DNA of 64,000 nt, from NCBI GenBank assembly GCA_026168455.1, contig CM047426.1, forward strand, positions 52,497,085 through 52,561,084, read 5' to 3'. The DNA comes from Theocolax elegans. Lineage: Eukaryota; Arthropoda; Insecta; Hymenoptera; Cerocephalidae. The notes under the pieces are model-generated. The model did not search any database, was not told the DNA's origin, and saw only the letters and a list, made by a program, of their open reading frames with translations. Made by a program: the position numbers and the translations under genes. Positions 52,801 to 62,825 of the stretch are shown here, piece after piece; the first letter of the stretch is position 1, and the number at the start of each line of letters is the position of its first letter.

Positions 52801-53078
52801 TTTGAAGAAGTTGTCAAGACTACGAAAAAGTGAATGAGCTTACGAGTGGTAAGTCAACGATGGTGGAACACTCTGAGAACACGTGTAGATAAAATTTTCT
52901 GCATTACTAATTTTTAAAATTTGGTCATTATAATTTAACAGGGTGCTTCGACATCACTACAATTATTATATAAAGTGGTCCCGGTCTGCAGCAGTCACAG
53001 CAGCTATCACCTCTATTACCAATGCGGCTATTTGCGTCAATAAGTAATACTTTGTACTAGACATAATAATGTCGAATT

Positions 53079-53193
53079 CACTGTAGCAACAACGTCGCTC
53101 GAACAACAACAGCCCTCATCATCTCAGTCAAAGTCTTCGTTATCTGTCGATTCATTTCCTGAAAGTGTGAATAAAGAAATATAAGGCTCTCCC
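53079..53193 (+). other. Second exon-like open segment, unidentified
   Basis: The frame reads ATTSLEQQQPSSSQSKSSLS and VDSFPESVNKEI followed by TAA. It is Ser/Gln-rich, as in disordered protein linkers. No donor or acceptor is convincing. It could belong with 52636-52800. Confidence 0.25.
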
Positions 53194-53540
53194 GTATAAC
53201 GGTCGTGCCTAAAATTGTGATTCAAACGAGCAATTGGAAATCTATCGAATTTATATTTTTTTACATTTTTTTGATACTTTTGTTGACTGTGCTGGTGGAA
53301 GTCACATTTTCCCGCCTTCCGGTTTACTCGAAATTATTACACATGGTATCAACAGGTCTCGTCGCGAGTTCCAAGTTGCATATACATAATTTTAGTTATT
53401 TTGAATTGTATAAATTCGATAATCAAGCAGCTAATGTCCTGATTTTTGTAAGTACTGAAAATTGTTTTATATGTTTTGCAGCGTGTAGTATAATTCTAGA
53501 ATCTTTCGGGTGTCCTACATATAAATCCTTTATCCATAGG

Positions 53541-53574
<34 letters not shown>

Positions 53575-53869
53575 TTATATGTATATCAGATGAATGTAAT
53601 GTAATTATATGTAGTAAACGTTTAATTAAATATAGAAAATTTATGTTTTATATTATTCTGTTTTTTTTTCTGTTTCTAAATAGATTACCTGCCACTTTTT
53701 ATGTATGAGTATGAAGATATAATTTTATTGAATACATTAAAATCATTGGTCCCAACAACTTTGATTAGCACATATAGAGTTGTACTCAAGTCTCGTTAGA
53801 TATAAAATTGCTTCTACATCTTTAGAATACACATTGTGATTTTTCATTGAAATTGTTCTCTAATTTTTG

Positions 53870-54085
53870 ATAAAAACCTTGCAACAATATTTTATAAAAA
53901 GTTGCCAAAATCATTATAAGAAACAATTTTGAAATATTTTATGAAAACCTTGCAGCAACATTGCACGAAACATTTCGGAAGGATTTGTGCAAGGAACCAT
54001 GGCAATGTTGCAGGAACCTTTCATTGAAATATTACAGAAACCTTGCAAACCTTACATGAAACCTTGCAGAAACCTTGCACCAAGA
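53870..54085. repeat. CCTTGCAGAAACC-rich repeat
   Basis: CTTGCAACAATATT, CCTTGCAGCAACATTGCA, CCTTTCATTGAAATATTACA and ACCTTGCAGAAACCTTGCAC follow one another irregularly. It is related to the 149-bp tandem repeat at 35980-36412. Confidence 0.7.
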
Positions 54086-54217
54086 TTTCATGTTATGTGA
54101 GATATAATATATTACTGAAAAAAATTATAATTTATTGCATTGTAATTAATTTTTTATATTACTCGCTCTATTTGCTTTATTAGGTTTATATAAATAAAAA
54201 CTTTTATTCAAAATGGT

Positions 54218-54540
54218 TTGTGTGATGAATACGTGTTAAAAGGAATTGACATATTATCAATTGACGATCTAATTCATGCAGTTCAAGTTTCATCAGAAAG
54301 CAGAATTAAAGTGATTTCTGTCTCATTAGCTGAAATAGAAAATCTTAAAAAACTTGTTAATTCTAATTTAAAAGCAGCACCCAATACAAAAAAAGTTTTT
54401 CAGTTGCTTTGGAATATAAGTAGTGGAACAAACTCTATCTTAATTATCTTTTGTGTGCTGAATGCTTTGACAAATCACCTTGCAAACATTATTCATTAAC
54501 ACCAAACAGCTGGGACTTATCCAATTTTTTACAGTCAATG
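54218..54540 (+). pseudogene. Transposon-associated protein fragment, one frameshift
   Basis: The first frame (MCDEYVLKGIDILSIDDLIH, VSLAEIENLKKLV, KKVFQLLWNISSGTNS) runs out at 54499. In the overlapping frame the text continues LLCAECFDKSPCKHYSL and TPNSWDLSNFLQ, a Cys-rich ending. The combination (I..LIHA...SESRI, then HQ..W, then SC.ECF...CKHYSL) resembles C-terminal parts of uncharacterised arthropod transposon proteins I know only from memory. The right flank (54583-54755) is an inverted-repeat partner of 61-218. Confidence 0.4.
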
Positions 54541-54582
54541 TCGAGTATCAAAAAAATAATAAGTCAACACTGAGAAAAAAAT

Positions 54583-54755
54583 GAATTATAATTAAAATAA
54601 TCTTTGTATTAGTTACAATGTTTATATATATAATATATTTTATTACATTTCTTTTGTTTGAAAAATTATTAATTGCTTAAAATAAAATTTTATTATAATG
54701 ATATTTTTGTGTTACAAAATTTTTCTTTCCAACACATATTATGCTACACATTTTA
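54583..54755. repeat. Dispersed repeat, inverted copy of 61-218
   Basis: Reads as the reverse complement of the window's first 220 bases, including AACACATATTATGCTACAC. It begins soon after a CACTGAGAAAAA word. Confidence 0.75.
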
Positions 54756-54773
54756 GTACATTTATTAATATTG

Positions 54774-55640
54774 TAACGCTGCACTGGGGATCAGGGTGCA
54801 GGTTAATGAGGGTAAGCAATTAATTATAAATAAAATAGGTATTTATTATAAAAAATAATAATTATTGGGTGGGCGCCAGCCGCGTTATTACGCGACAACT
54901 ACCGATTACTCGCGGGAAATCGTAACAAAAAGTATGAGCAGTGCTCAATACAATCACTGGCCCGATATGCGGCCGGAATACGGGTATGCCCGTATACGCT
55001 GTATGGGAGGAAGGGGAAGGACGGGAAGGAACGGAATGCTCGCACGCACCTTCCGCGGTACACGGCGATACCGCCAGCAGAGAGAGGTATTTTCACCAAC
55101 CTTTACAGGACTTCGGGATACTTGGTCGGGAAGCTGCTACTCTCTCTCTCACTCTCTCTCTTTCTGCCTCGCTTTGCTCACTCATACTCGATATGACTCG
55201 CACACTCGCTATCGGTTGTCGTCGGATTAACCGTCCGTAGAGCTCTGCCTCTCGGCGTGCGCGACAGCTCCGTGTTCGTACCGCGCGCCTGTGCAGTACT
55301 TACTTGTGCGCGGTACCTCGATCTCGCGTCTCGCGAGCAAGTCGAGTGCCGCTGTGTTCATGCTGTATCGGAACAAATCGGCTGTATAGTGATTATGACC
55401 TGGTGCTGCTTCCGCCTCGGAGATGCGGTACAACCTCCTCCCAGGTAACTAATAATTCGTTCCGTCTCGCTTCTTCAACTAATTAGTACGGTGTGAGTTT
55501 CAAGTACAAAACTCACCCACCGCCGCATTGCTGCTTGGGGTCGACTCGCCCCTCTCTCCTCGACGACATCAACTTCGGTGATGGATAGCCGCTCCGTCTA
55601 CGGCTCCAGGTAAATACTTAGTCGTGAGGTTTACGCAAAT
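54774..55640. other. CpG-rich LTR-like block with splice-donor-like words
   Basis: Starts TGTAACGCTGCACTGGGGATC and is GC/CpG-rich, like 4017-6600. Donor-like words CTCCCAG|GTAACTA (about 55443) and CTCCAG|GTAAATA (about 55611) follow a CT-rich tract (about 55140-55165). Short ORFs show no domain. It may be an LTR with leader, or a promoter and first exons of a noncoding transcript. Confidence 0.3.
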
Positions 55641-56280
55641 ATGCGTATCTGTTTAAGTGCTTATCCAAGAGGTCGGCTGTGCACGTTGTTTGTGTACAGC
55701 AACCTAACCTCAATCTGCTCTATACTGTTCCTTGTACAGCTGTATTGTTTACATACCGCTGTACATTTATTTCCTTTATCTTTTATCTTCTGCGTATACC
55801 TGGGTATCCTCTTCCTTATTCCTTACCCTCTTAACGTGTATCGGTATTCATTAGTTCCTTGTTTACAGCTATATACTGGTTGGCGTTGGAGGTTCCGCAG
55901 CCTTCCTCCTGGATGATGCCTCTTCGCCCAGTCTGCTGTCCAGTGGAGCTAAAGAGGGTCCTGGAGGATCACCCAGTGATAGCCTCTCCTAGTATATCCT
56001 GCCTGCCATGTTAGACATGGAGGAGCCCATCTGAGGTCTGAGCTCGCCCTGGCCTGCAACGTCAATGCCAAGTGTTTTATGTGTGCTGTGCTTGGGATGG
56101 GGTTATTAGACTGTGAGGGTAGGTAGGATTTAGCTGATGTGCGGGTAGGTAGCTAGGGAAAAGTATATGGGTAGGTAGGTGTAGCTAGGGACTCGTCTAA
56201 CTTGTACGGGTAGGTAGGTGTTCGCCAGGGGTTCTATCGCTCGCTCTTGACATGTGCAAAGCACATTGTCACAATATTTA
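55641..56280 (+). other. Unassigned transcribed-looking region with GGGTAGGTAG repeats
   Basis: An acceptor-like TTGTTTACAG lies at about 55868, followed by GC-rich sequence. Four GGGTAGGTAG copies occur at about 56117, 56144, 56180 and 56208. No protein is recognised. It resembles in composition the exon-like chain at 6160-7410. Confidence 0.25.
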
Positions 56281-56939
56281 ACAAAAAATTTGAAAGAAAA
56301 TTGAAAAGTTTTAATTTTTTATAAAAAATAGCTTGTTTTATATTAAAATAAATTTTTTGTTTTTTTGTTACAAAAAAAGTCTAAAAAAATGAGGGGCCCT
56401 ATGTTTTTTATGCTGTTATTGTTATTTAGAAATGATTTGATAAGTTTCAAAGATGTGTCTTTAAAATACATTTTTTATTTTCTTGTGAGCTGAAAGTCAA
56501 AGTTCTGTGGAATCTCTCAAATAGATTTGAAAATAGCAATTTTTTTTTGAAAATTGAAATATTTCTATTTTTTATCGTGCACTTTCAGTCAAATTATTTT
56601 CAACACTTCAAAATTTTTTTCTATTTTCTGAACTATATTTCCAGTCTATTCTCAAAATTTGGTGCGATTTAAAATTTTCATCATACCACGTCACGTAAAA
56701 CAGCCTATATATACATAAAAGTTATCTACATTTATTAAAAAATGATTAAATATTGGCTCAGTAATCACAACATATAAACAGATTTAAATATAAATTATAT
56801 AAATATTGGCTCATTATAATCACAAAAATATATACACGTAAATTTGTTTACATTTATTCAAAAATAATTAAATATTGGCCAAGGAATCGCCACTTATAAA
56901 AGGATTCCAATTAATTTGTAATCAAACTTATATAATTTA
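56281..56939. other. AT-rich spacer
   Basis: No gene. GTCAAAGTTCTGTGGAATCTCTCA (split motif) near 56494 is shared with 1037-1060. TATTGGCTCA/TATTGGCCAA units near 56750-56880 form a loose three-copy repeat about 63 bp apart. Confidence 0.4.
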
Positions 56940-57251
56940 AATGACCTCTACAAAAGTTGTAGGGTTTTCGATGAAGAACTTGCGAGGTATCTCACCTTAC
57001 ACTAAGCTATAATCTAATTCTGCTCTGTATCGTAGAAGGGTCAAAATCACATTGGCATTATGCTAGTGTCAAGGTTTGAACGGAGTCCTGAGCAGCGCAA
57101 TTTGTATACAAACATATATATAATATATGTGTTGCTTCTCCTTCCAGCCATCCTTTATACAAAATTCGCTAATAATACAATACATACACATCAAAAGTAA
57201 ACGAAACATCGATTAAAACTTAAATTTTAAATAGAGAAATTATTCAGCTGG

Positions 57252-57690
57252 GTGCATGGATGGATACTGGGTCGAACCAGTAGCCTCAAAAAAATTCATT
57301 TTTGGGCATGCATTATAAATAATCGAATAATTGCGCCTTTCTTCATCGAAGGCACACTAACCGGCAATATGTACGAAGATTTGTTGAGGAACGTGATTGT
57401 TCCTGCAATTCAAGGTGTTGTAGGTAATTTTTTTAATCAGACTTGGTTTCAGCAAGACGGCACTGCAGCTCATTACAACAGAAGCATTCGTAATTATTTA
57501 GATGGAATTTTTTGCCAGATCATCAGATCCTATGCCGTAAAATTATTTGTTTTGGGGATACTTGATAGATGGAGTTTATCAAACAAAAGCTGTCAATTTT
57601 CAGGAGCTCCAACAATGTATCGAAGAAATAGCCACTCTCACTCCGGAAATGATACAAAGCAGTACATCATTTCGAGCAATGTATTAATTA
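57252..57690 (+). pseudogene. Mariner-type (IS630/Tc1-mariner) transposase, C-terminal half
   Basis: The frame reads INNRIIAPFFIEGTLTGNMY, EDLLRNVIVPAIQ, FNQTWFQQDGTAAHYNRSIR and NYLDGIF. WFQQDG.AAHY is the second catalytic Asp motif. Past about 57530 the frame shifts; the other frame gives NYLFWGYLIDGVYQTK and ELQQCIEEIATLTPEMIQ, the usual C-terminal segment. The third catalytic Asp position in the (L)DYFLWG-type motif reads Asn (NYLFWG). The N-terminal helix-turn-helix domain and the first catalytic Asp are missing. Inactive. Confidence 0.85.
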
Positions 57691-57705
57691 ATTATTCCGT
57701 CGCGT

Positions 57706-57802
57706 TCGACCCTGCTTTAACAGGCTGAGTCACGATCCGAACACCTTGTCTTAACCGGCTGGATCACGACTCAACCACCTTGCCTTAACCGGCTGGGTCA
57801 CG
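57706..57802. repeat. Short tandem repeat, 3 copies of about 43 bp
   Basis: TTAACMGGCTGRGTCACGA words recur at about 57716, 57753 and 57786 with CACCTTGYCTTAACCGGC between them. It lies directly after the transposase fragment. Confidence 0.75.
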
Positions 57803-58097
57803 AAAATCCTACAACTTTGTAGAGATCAGATCCCCGTAAAATTCGTAGTTTCAGCGATAATGAGGGGGGCACTGACAGATATAGACTACCATTTATAACT
57901 TTTCGTAATGTGCGTGTTATTTAAAATATTATTTTAATTATAACAATAGTCTCAACCGTATAAAACTCAGAGATCAAATAATTTTTAATATATAAAACTT
58001 CTTCCACATTCTTTAATCTTCTGCTATTACTCTGTCTCTCTCTTTTTAAATTGCAAAATTTTGGAGGTTAGGTGGAGGTATTTTCGAGCGGCAAAAC

Positions 58098-59354
58098 TTG
58101 GGCAGTAGATTCAGCACACGGAGTCCAAACCAACGTTGCGGAACTCACCTTGCGAATATGGCAACACCGCGAGACTGTTTTGTTTGCGGAACACAGCTGA
58201 CGCGCAAGGATTATACGGAGGTGTGTAATCTATATAATAACATTGCCCACACAAACTGTTTTGAGGTCGTGCCGGGCTCGTCCGAGCGGCGCTGTTGTGT
58301 TCTCGCGAAAACTCGATCGAAGGCATTAGTACCAGCTTTAAACGACATGAGGGCGCTACCGCTCGGGTTTTTGCGCCAGTCTATCGCGACCGACAGTGCC
58401 ACGCCGGCGACCACGCCTACTCCTACCACCTCTTGCGCTAAACGTGTGGCCTCGCCTCCGTCGCCATCAACGTCGCAGGTTGCTAAGCAACCTCGCGGCG
58501 CTCCACCCGCTGTGCCCAATCAGGCGGCGCACGACACTCTCAACGACTCCGTACCGATGGCGGCCGCTCTGCCACCGTGGTTAGAAGTGTTTACCCGGAG
58601 CTTGCAGGAAAACTTACGGAGCGATCTCAAATCGGTTCTAGACGTAGTAAACCGTGTTGAGGGTGAGGTAGACGAGGTAAAGGCCAAAATCAAAGACATG
58701 AAAGCAAAGGTTAGTTTGATCGAGGAAGAGATCGAGGTAAAGTTTACGGCTATAGATGTGCGCATGGATAAGCTGGAAAACCGGGATAGCAGTTTGGAAA
58801 TGGGTATCAAGGACATAAATACAGTCTCACAACCTCCAACATTAAAGGATACATGCGAGCTACTCATTACCGGGCTACCCAAAGGAACCGGGAAATCCGA
58901 CAACGATCTCTTAATCAAGGTATTTAATGAGCTGAAGTTGCCTAAATTAATCAGTCAAATAATTGACCTTCGTCCTTGGACCCCGTGGTTGAAAACAAAC
59001 TCAACGGGTTCTGCCCCTGCTCCGATACACACGCGAGGTCTGGTTTTAAAAATGTCGTCAGTAATATCCAGGGACGCAGTCATTGAGAAAGTCCGACTCC
59101 TGAAAGGACGTAAAGCGCAAGATATCTTCGGTGAAGATGGAGAAAATGCTTTATTTATCAGGCCTCTTTGGCCGAAACCTGTGTTCGAATTATGGCAGGC
59201 AGCTATTCGTAAATCGAGCGAGCTGGGCTACGCGAGGCCCATAGTTTTAGACTTAGTTGTTTTTATGCGTGAGGTGAGGGATGGACCGTTGAAGCGTGTT
59301 AACTCGGAAGCTGATTATCCAAACTTTCCTCCTCTCTCTCCTCACACCAAGTGA
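58098..59354 (+). CDS. CR1/L2-like non-LTR ORF1 with Cys-rich N-terminus and coiled coil
   Basis: A 418-codon frame; the better start is probably the ATG at about 58158 (MATPRDCFVCGTQL). The N-terminal CFVC...C...HTNC...RRCC Cys/His set resembles the PHD-like finger of CR1/L2-type ORF1 proteins, with one position weak. A Pro/Thr/Ala-rich linker follows, then a coiled coil (VEGEVDEVKAKIKDMKAKVS, IEEEIEVKFTAIDVRMDKLE) and a basic C-terminal domain (CELLITGLPKGTGKSDN, LVLKMSSVISRDAVIEKVRL). No internal stop. ORF2 begins within 60 bp. ORF1 proteins of this kind bind element RNA. Confidence 0.75.
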   Translation: MGSRFSTRSPNQRCGTHLANMATPRDCFVCGTQLTRKDYTEVCNLYNNIAHTNCFEVVPGSSERRCCVLAKTRSKALVPALNDMRALPLGFLRQSIATDSATPATTPTPTTSCAKRVASPPSPSTSQVAKQPRGAPPAVPNQAAHDTLNDSVPMAAALPPWLEVFTRSLQENLRSDLKSVLDVVNRVEGEVDEVKAKIKDMKAKVSLIEEEIEVKFTAIDVRMDKLENRDSSLEMGIKDINTVSQPPTLKDTCELLITGLPKGTGKSDNDLLIKVFNELKLPKLISQIIDLRPWTPWLKTNSTGSAPAPIHTRGLVLKMSSVISRDAVIEKVRLLKGRKAQDIFGEDGENALFIRPLWPKPVFELWQAAIRKSSELGYARPIVLDLVVFMREVRDGPLKRVNSEADYPNFPPLSPHTK

Positions 59355-59399
59355 GATAGGGCTGGTCAGGCCAAATCATCAAAATCATTAAAATCATCG

Positions 59400-60540
59400 A
59401 AGTCACTCTCCATTTTTCATTCAAATATAAATCGTCTCAAAACGCATTTCGCATCTATTGAAACACTAGTTCATCCAGCCTCTCATGATGTCATTGCGAT
59501 CACCGAAACCTTCCTTACAAGTCACGATTCTTCAAGCCGTCAGCAGGCGGTTATCTCATCTGATAACATTTCTCCCTGGATTGCAACCAATTCAGGAGTA
59601 CCACAGGGGTCAGTCCTGGGACCGTTTCTGTTTTGTTTATATATTAGTGACTTACGCGAGTTGCTGGTTTCTGCGGGGGTCAAATATATTTTGTACGCAG
59701 ATGATCTGCAGATTTATATTCAGGTTCCTTATCATGACATTGATGGGGGGATAGCGAGGCTTCAGAGGGTCGCTCAGAACTTGTCTGCATGGGCTGCGGG
59801 CGCCTCACTTAAGCTCAACAGCTTTAAAACTCAAGCAATTTTATTTGGATGTCGCAAATATTGTGCGAAATTTTACAAGGCAGACAAGCCATGCTTTAAG
59901 CTGGGTGATGGTGTGCGCATCCCTTTTGTGGATAGTGTTCTGAGTCTTGGAGTAATTCTAGACTCTCAACTTACTTGGAAAAATCATTTGGATAGCGTTG
60001 CAAAGACGGTTAATAAGACTTTATATAGTCTGCGTTTTTTTTAGAAAATACACTAACGAAACCCTTCGTAAACGACTTGCTGAGGCCTTGTTGTTCCCAC
60101 ATCTGGATTATTGTTCTGTGGTTGTTCTGGACGCCTCGCAGGAATTACGTAACAGACTACAGGTGGTACAGAATTCCTTTGTACGCTATGTGTGTGGCGT
60201 GAGGAGAGATGATCATGTGACCCCTCACAGAGTCCCCCTGTCATGGCTGCGTTCAGATTATAGAAGACAATATTTTATGGCTGTGCTAATGTACAAACTG
60301 ATACGTATGCGTGTTCCACTGTATCTGGAGAGTTTATTCTCCAGATATGTTCCTAGGGGCACTGAGAAGGATCCACTGAGGGAACTTACGCCTCCCTTGA
60401 TGCGCATTGAAGCTGGAAAGCGATCTTTCCGGGTTCAGGGGGCGCATTTATGGAACTCACTGCCGGCAGAGATCAAAAACTTATCGTCACTGAGGGGCTT
60501 TAAGACATCTGTCCGGAGGTACCTCCTGGAACTAGAATAA
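59400..60540 (+). pseudogene. CR1/L2-like ORF2 with large internal deletion
   Basis: The frame opens [20 protein letters not shown] and [15 protein letters not shown], the endonuclease start with its catalytic Glu, then after a short unrelated-looking join [20 protein letters not shown] (RT box) and [19 protein letters not shown] (catalytic YADD). A T-run change at about 60033-60041 shifts the frame, and it resumes [71 protein letters not shown] and FKTSVRRYLLELE. The C-terminal ending is typical of CR1/L2-like elements. Confidence 0.8.
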
Positions 60541-60977
60541 CGTGGTCATTATTTATTTATATTATTTATTTATTTATTTATTTATTCATATCCATCCATG
60601 ATCCTGTATTTTATTGTATGACGGTATGTTATTTTATTTTATTTTATTTTTATTTGTATCGTCCTATGTACACTGTTTGCGAGAGTGAATGTATTTAAGG
60701 GATGATTGGTGATGGATGGATGCACGAATTTAAGTATGTTTGAATTATATTCTTATCATTTGACTGATAGATGTATACGACAGAAGATTTATTTGTATTA
60801 TATTTTATTTTATTATAATGACTTACTGTGATATTCACTGTCTTAACCTAAAGCTGTGATATTACTTATTTGACCTAAAGCTAATGACTGTGATATCAAT
60901 GTGCAATGACCAATGTTTTTATATACATGATTATTTTAAATATAATGTATTTTATTTTTTGTAATGTACAAATATAT
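60541..60977. other. 3' tail and spacer before CR1/L2-like element B
   Basis: TTATT repeats, then AT-rich sequence. No gene is seen. It ends in the (TC)n array. Confidence 0.5.

Positions 60978-61017
<40 letters not shown>
60978..61017. repeat. (TC)n microsatellite
   Basis: About 19 TC units at the 5' edge of CR1/L2-like element B. Confidence 0.9.
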
Positions 61018-61019
<2 letters not shown>

Positions 61020-62317
61020 AACAGCATACTCTCGCCAAAGCAGACTAGGTTCCGTTGCGAACACAGTACACAGACCGCGCTACTCGGGGTGCTGGAGGAT
61101 GTCGGATGAAGGGCAACAGATCAGCGCAAAATCACACTACTGGTTCTTTTTGACTTCTCTAAGGCGTTTGATACTGTCCCCCACGGTACACTCCTCCGTA
61201 AGCTTCGGTCGGTCGGTTACGCGGATAACGTCATCGAGTGGTTTTTTTTCATACTTGCAGAGCCGCACGCAGGCGATTGAGGGCGATGAGAGCGACCAGT
61301 CCAGTTGGATGCCCGTGAGTGCAAGTGTCCCTCAGGGTAGTATTCTGGCTCTCCTCCTATTCTCTATCTTTATAAATGATCTGCCTACGGTGCTGCGACA
61401 CTCGAATTTTATGATTTTTGCCGACGATACACAAATGTACCACTCGTTTTATCCGATGACGGAGTTCAGCCTGGCTGCTGAGAGGGTTTCCCGTGACGCT
61501 GGGGCGGTCGCGGATTGGGCCGAGAGAAACGGTCTGACGCTTAATGTGGACAAGTCGAAGGTTCTGCTTCTAGGTAGCCAACACTATATCTCTCGTTTTG
61601 AGTTGGATAGTATAGATAAGGTAAATGTGAACGGCGTTCCGCTGCGGTACGAGCACTTTGTAAAGTCACTAGGTATATTGGTTACACCGACCCTCGACTG
61701 GGCGAAACAAGTACTTACCATCTCTCAGAGGATCCATGGAGTCCTTCATTCGCTGCGCTATTACAATCGTGCTCTTTCTCTAAGGTCACGTAAAGCCTTA
61801 GTCAAGGGTCTAGTGTGGCCGCATTTCGACTATGTGTGCGCAGTCTATAACAGCGTCGACAATGCGCAAAATCTGAAACTACAACGACTCCATCCGCCAC
61901 GTACTGAAGCCCTAAATTCCTCGTTTACCATCATAGCCTCCAAAATCCTCAATAACTTTCATTCAATCAACTTTATTCAAACAGGCCGCTTTTCATTTCA
62001 AACTCGACTTCACAATAACCTGTCTGGACTCGACCGAGAGGCATGGCAGAGGCGCGTGGTTGAGGAGGGTCTCGCTGACTTCCACCCTTCGCCAATATAA
62101 TATTTTATTAATCTTCTATTATTGTTATTGCGTCGCTGTTTGTAAGCTCTAAGTTTACTTAGCTATAGTTTATTCTGCGTCTGTTTTAGTAAGTTTATTA
62201 ATTTTAATGCTAAAGTTTTATTAATGTTATGTTTTATTACGCTTTATTGTATTATGATTAGTGCTACATGGGGAATTCCCCCGTAGCCCAATAAATTAGT
62301 TCAATCAATCAATCAAT
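61018..62317 (+). mobile_element. 5'-truncated CR1/L2-like element B inside a (TC)n array
   Basis: RT sequence starts abruptly after the (TC)n run. The 3' end after the ORF2 stop carries AATAAATTAGTTCAATCAATCAATCAATC, so a (CAAT)n tail. Immediately afterwards come TCTCTCTGCTCTCTCTCTCTC runs (62318-62352). The element thus lies between two CT-rich microsatellite segments. Confidence 0.75.
61035..62100 (+). pseudogene. CR1/L2-like ORF2 reverse transcriptase, two frame breaks
   Basis: In order: RFRCEHSTQTALLGVLEDV, a frame change, LLVLFDFSKAFDTVPHG (RT box with first Asp), LLRKLRSVGYADNVIEW, a one-base change in a T-run near 61245, then FSYLQSRTQAIEGDES, SVPQGSILALLLFSIF, MIFADDTQMYHSF (catalytic FADD), LTLNVDKSKVLLLGS, VKSLGILVTPTLDW and HLDY-type FDYVCAVYNS. 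The last 60 residues (RFSFQTRLHNNLSGLDREAW) end at a stop at 62098-62100. Endonuclease is absent (5' truncation). Confidence 0.85.
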
Positions 62318-62437
62318 CTCTCTGCTCTCTCTCTCTCTCCCTCTCTCTCTCTGTGGTAAGTAGACTTTAGTCCTGTTTTTCTAGGCTACTTTTTTCAGTA
62401 CTGGTTGCTACCGCCTTTTTGCCGTCGGGCGTTTTGT

Positions 62438-62725
62438 TTATGCAAGCTTTTCGGCGAGCGGTTTTTCATGCTTTTCGTGATGCTTGCAATAAGTTTTTAA
62501 TAATATACGGCAGTGCCTGCCATATTCGAGGTTAGTTCCACGTATTGATTTGCTACACTTCTTTGCAAGTGAGTACACTGCCTCATGTCCCTCTGAGCAA
62601 AATTTTTTGAAAGTAGCCACTACCGTGCTTGCCGTGCCATTGAAGAAGAATGGTAGTATATCGGCGGCTATTTCTATTACCAGTCTATAAATTAGTTGTT
62701 TCATTTGTAAAGAGGCCTCGCGCAC
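62438..62725 (-). other. Open frame of unknown origin
   Basis: A 95-codon frame (MREASLQMKQLIYRLVIEIA, LPFFFNGTASTVVATFKKFC, CRILLKTYCKHHEKHEKP) has protein-like composition and Cys/His residues, but I recognise no family. It may be a transposon fragment. No flanking repeat was identified. Confidence 0.25.
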
Positions 62726-62825
62726 TCGAGCAGGACTTCAATCCTGCATCGTATTCAATCGATTCTTTTATTATAATTGCGATAAAATTAAGACAATAGC
62801 TTTAAAGAAATATTTTAATTTAAGA

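Larger units (their letters stand above)
56941..57832 (+). mobile_element. Mariner-type element bounded by a 28-bp imperfect inverted repeat
   Basis: GACCTCTACAAAAGTTGTAG (56941-56960) is mirrored by CTACAACTTTGTAGAGATC (about 57810-57828), and both arms continue into GTTTTCG/CGAAAAT. A transposase fragment lies between them in plus orientation. No TA target duplication is evident, so the arms may be subterminal or belong to a host repeat. Confidence 0.5.
58098..60560 (+). mobile_element. CR1/L2-like element A, internally deleted
   Basis: ORF1 is complete, while ORF2 keeps the first ~40 residues of the endonuclease and then jumps to the second half of RT, so about two thirds of the EN-RT region is deleted. 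The 3' end is AT-rich with (TTTA)n near 60555-60585. The same clade is represented by element B 400 bp downstream. Confidence 0.75.

Noticed and set aside
53205..53708. 167-codon plus-strand open frame
   Set aside because: It uses a GTG start, is very rich in I/F/C/V from AT-rich sequence and runs through a (TG)n microsatellite. No domain is visible.
58111..58918. Minus-strand frames of 71-132 codons
   Set aside because: Antisense to the CR1/L2-like ORF1.
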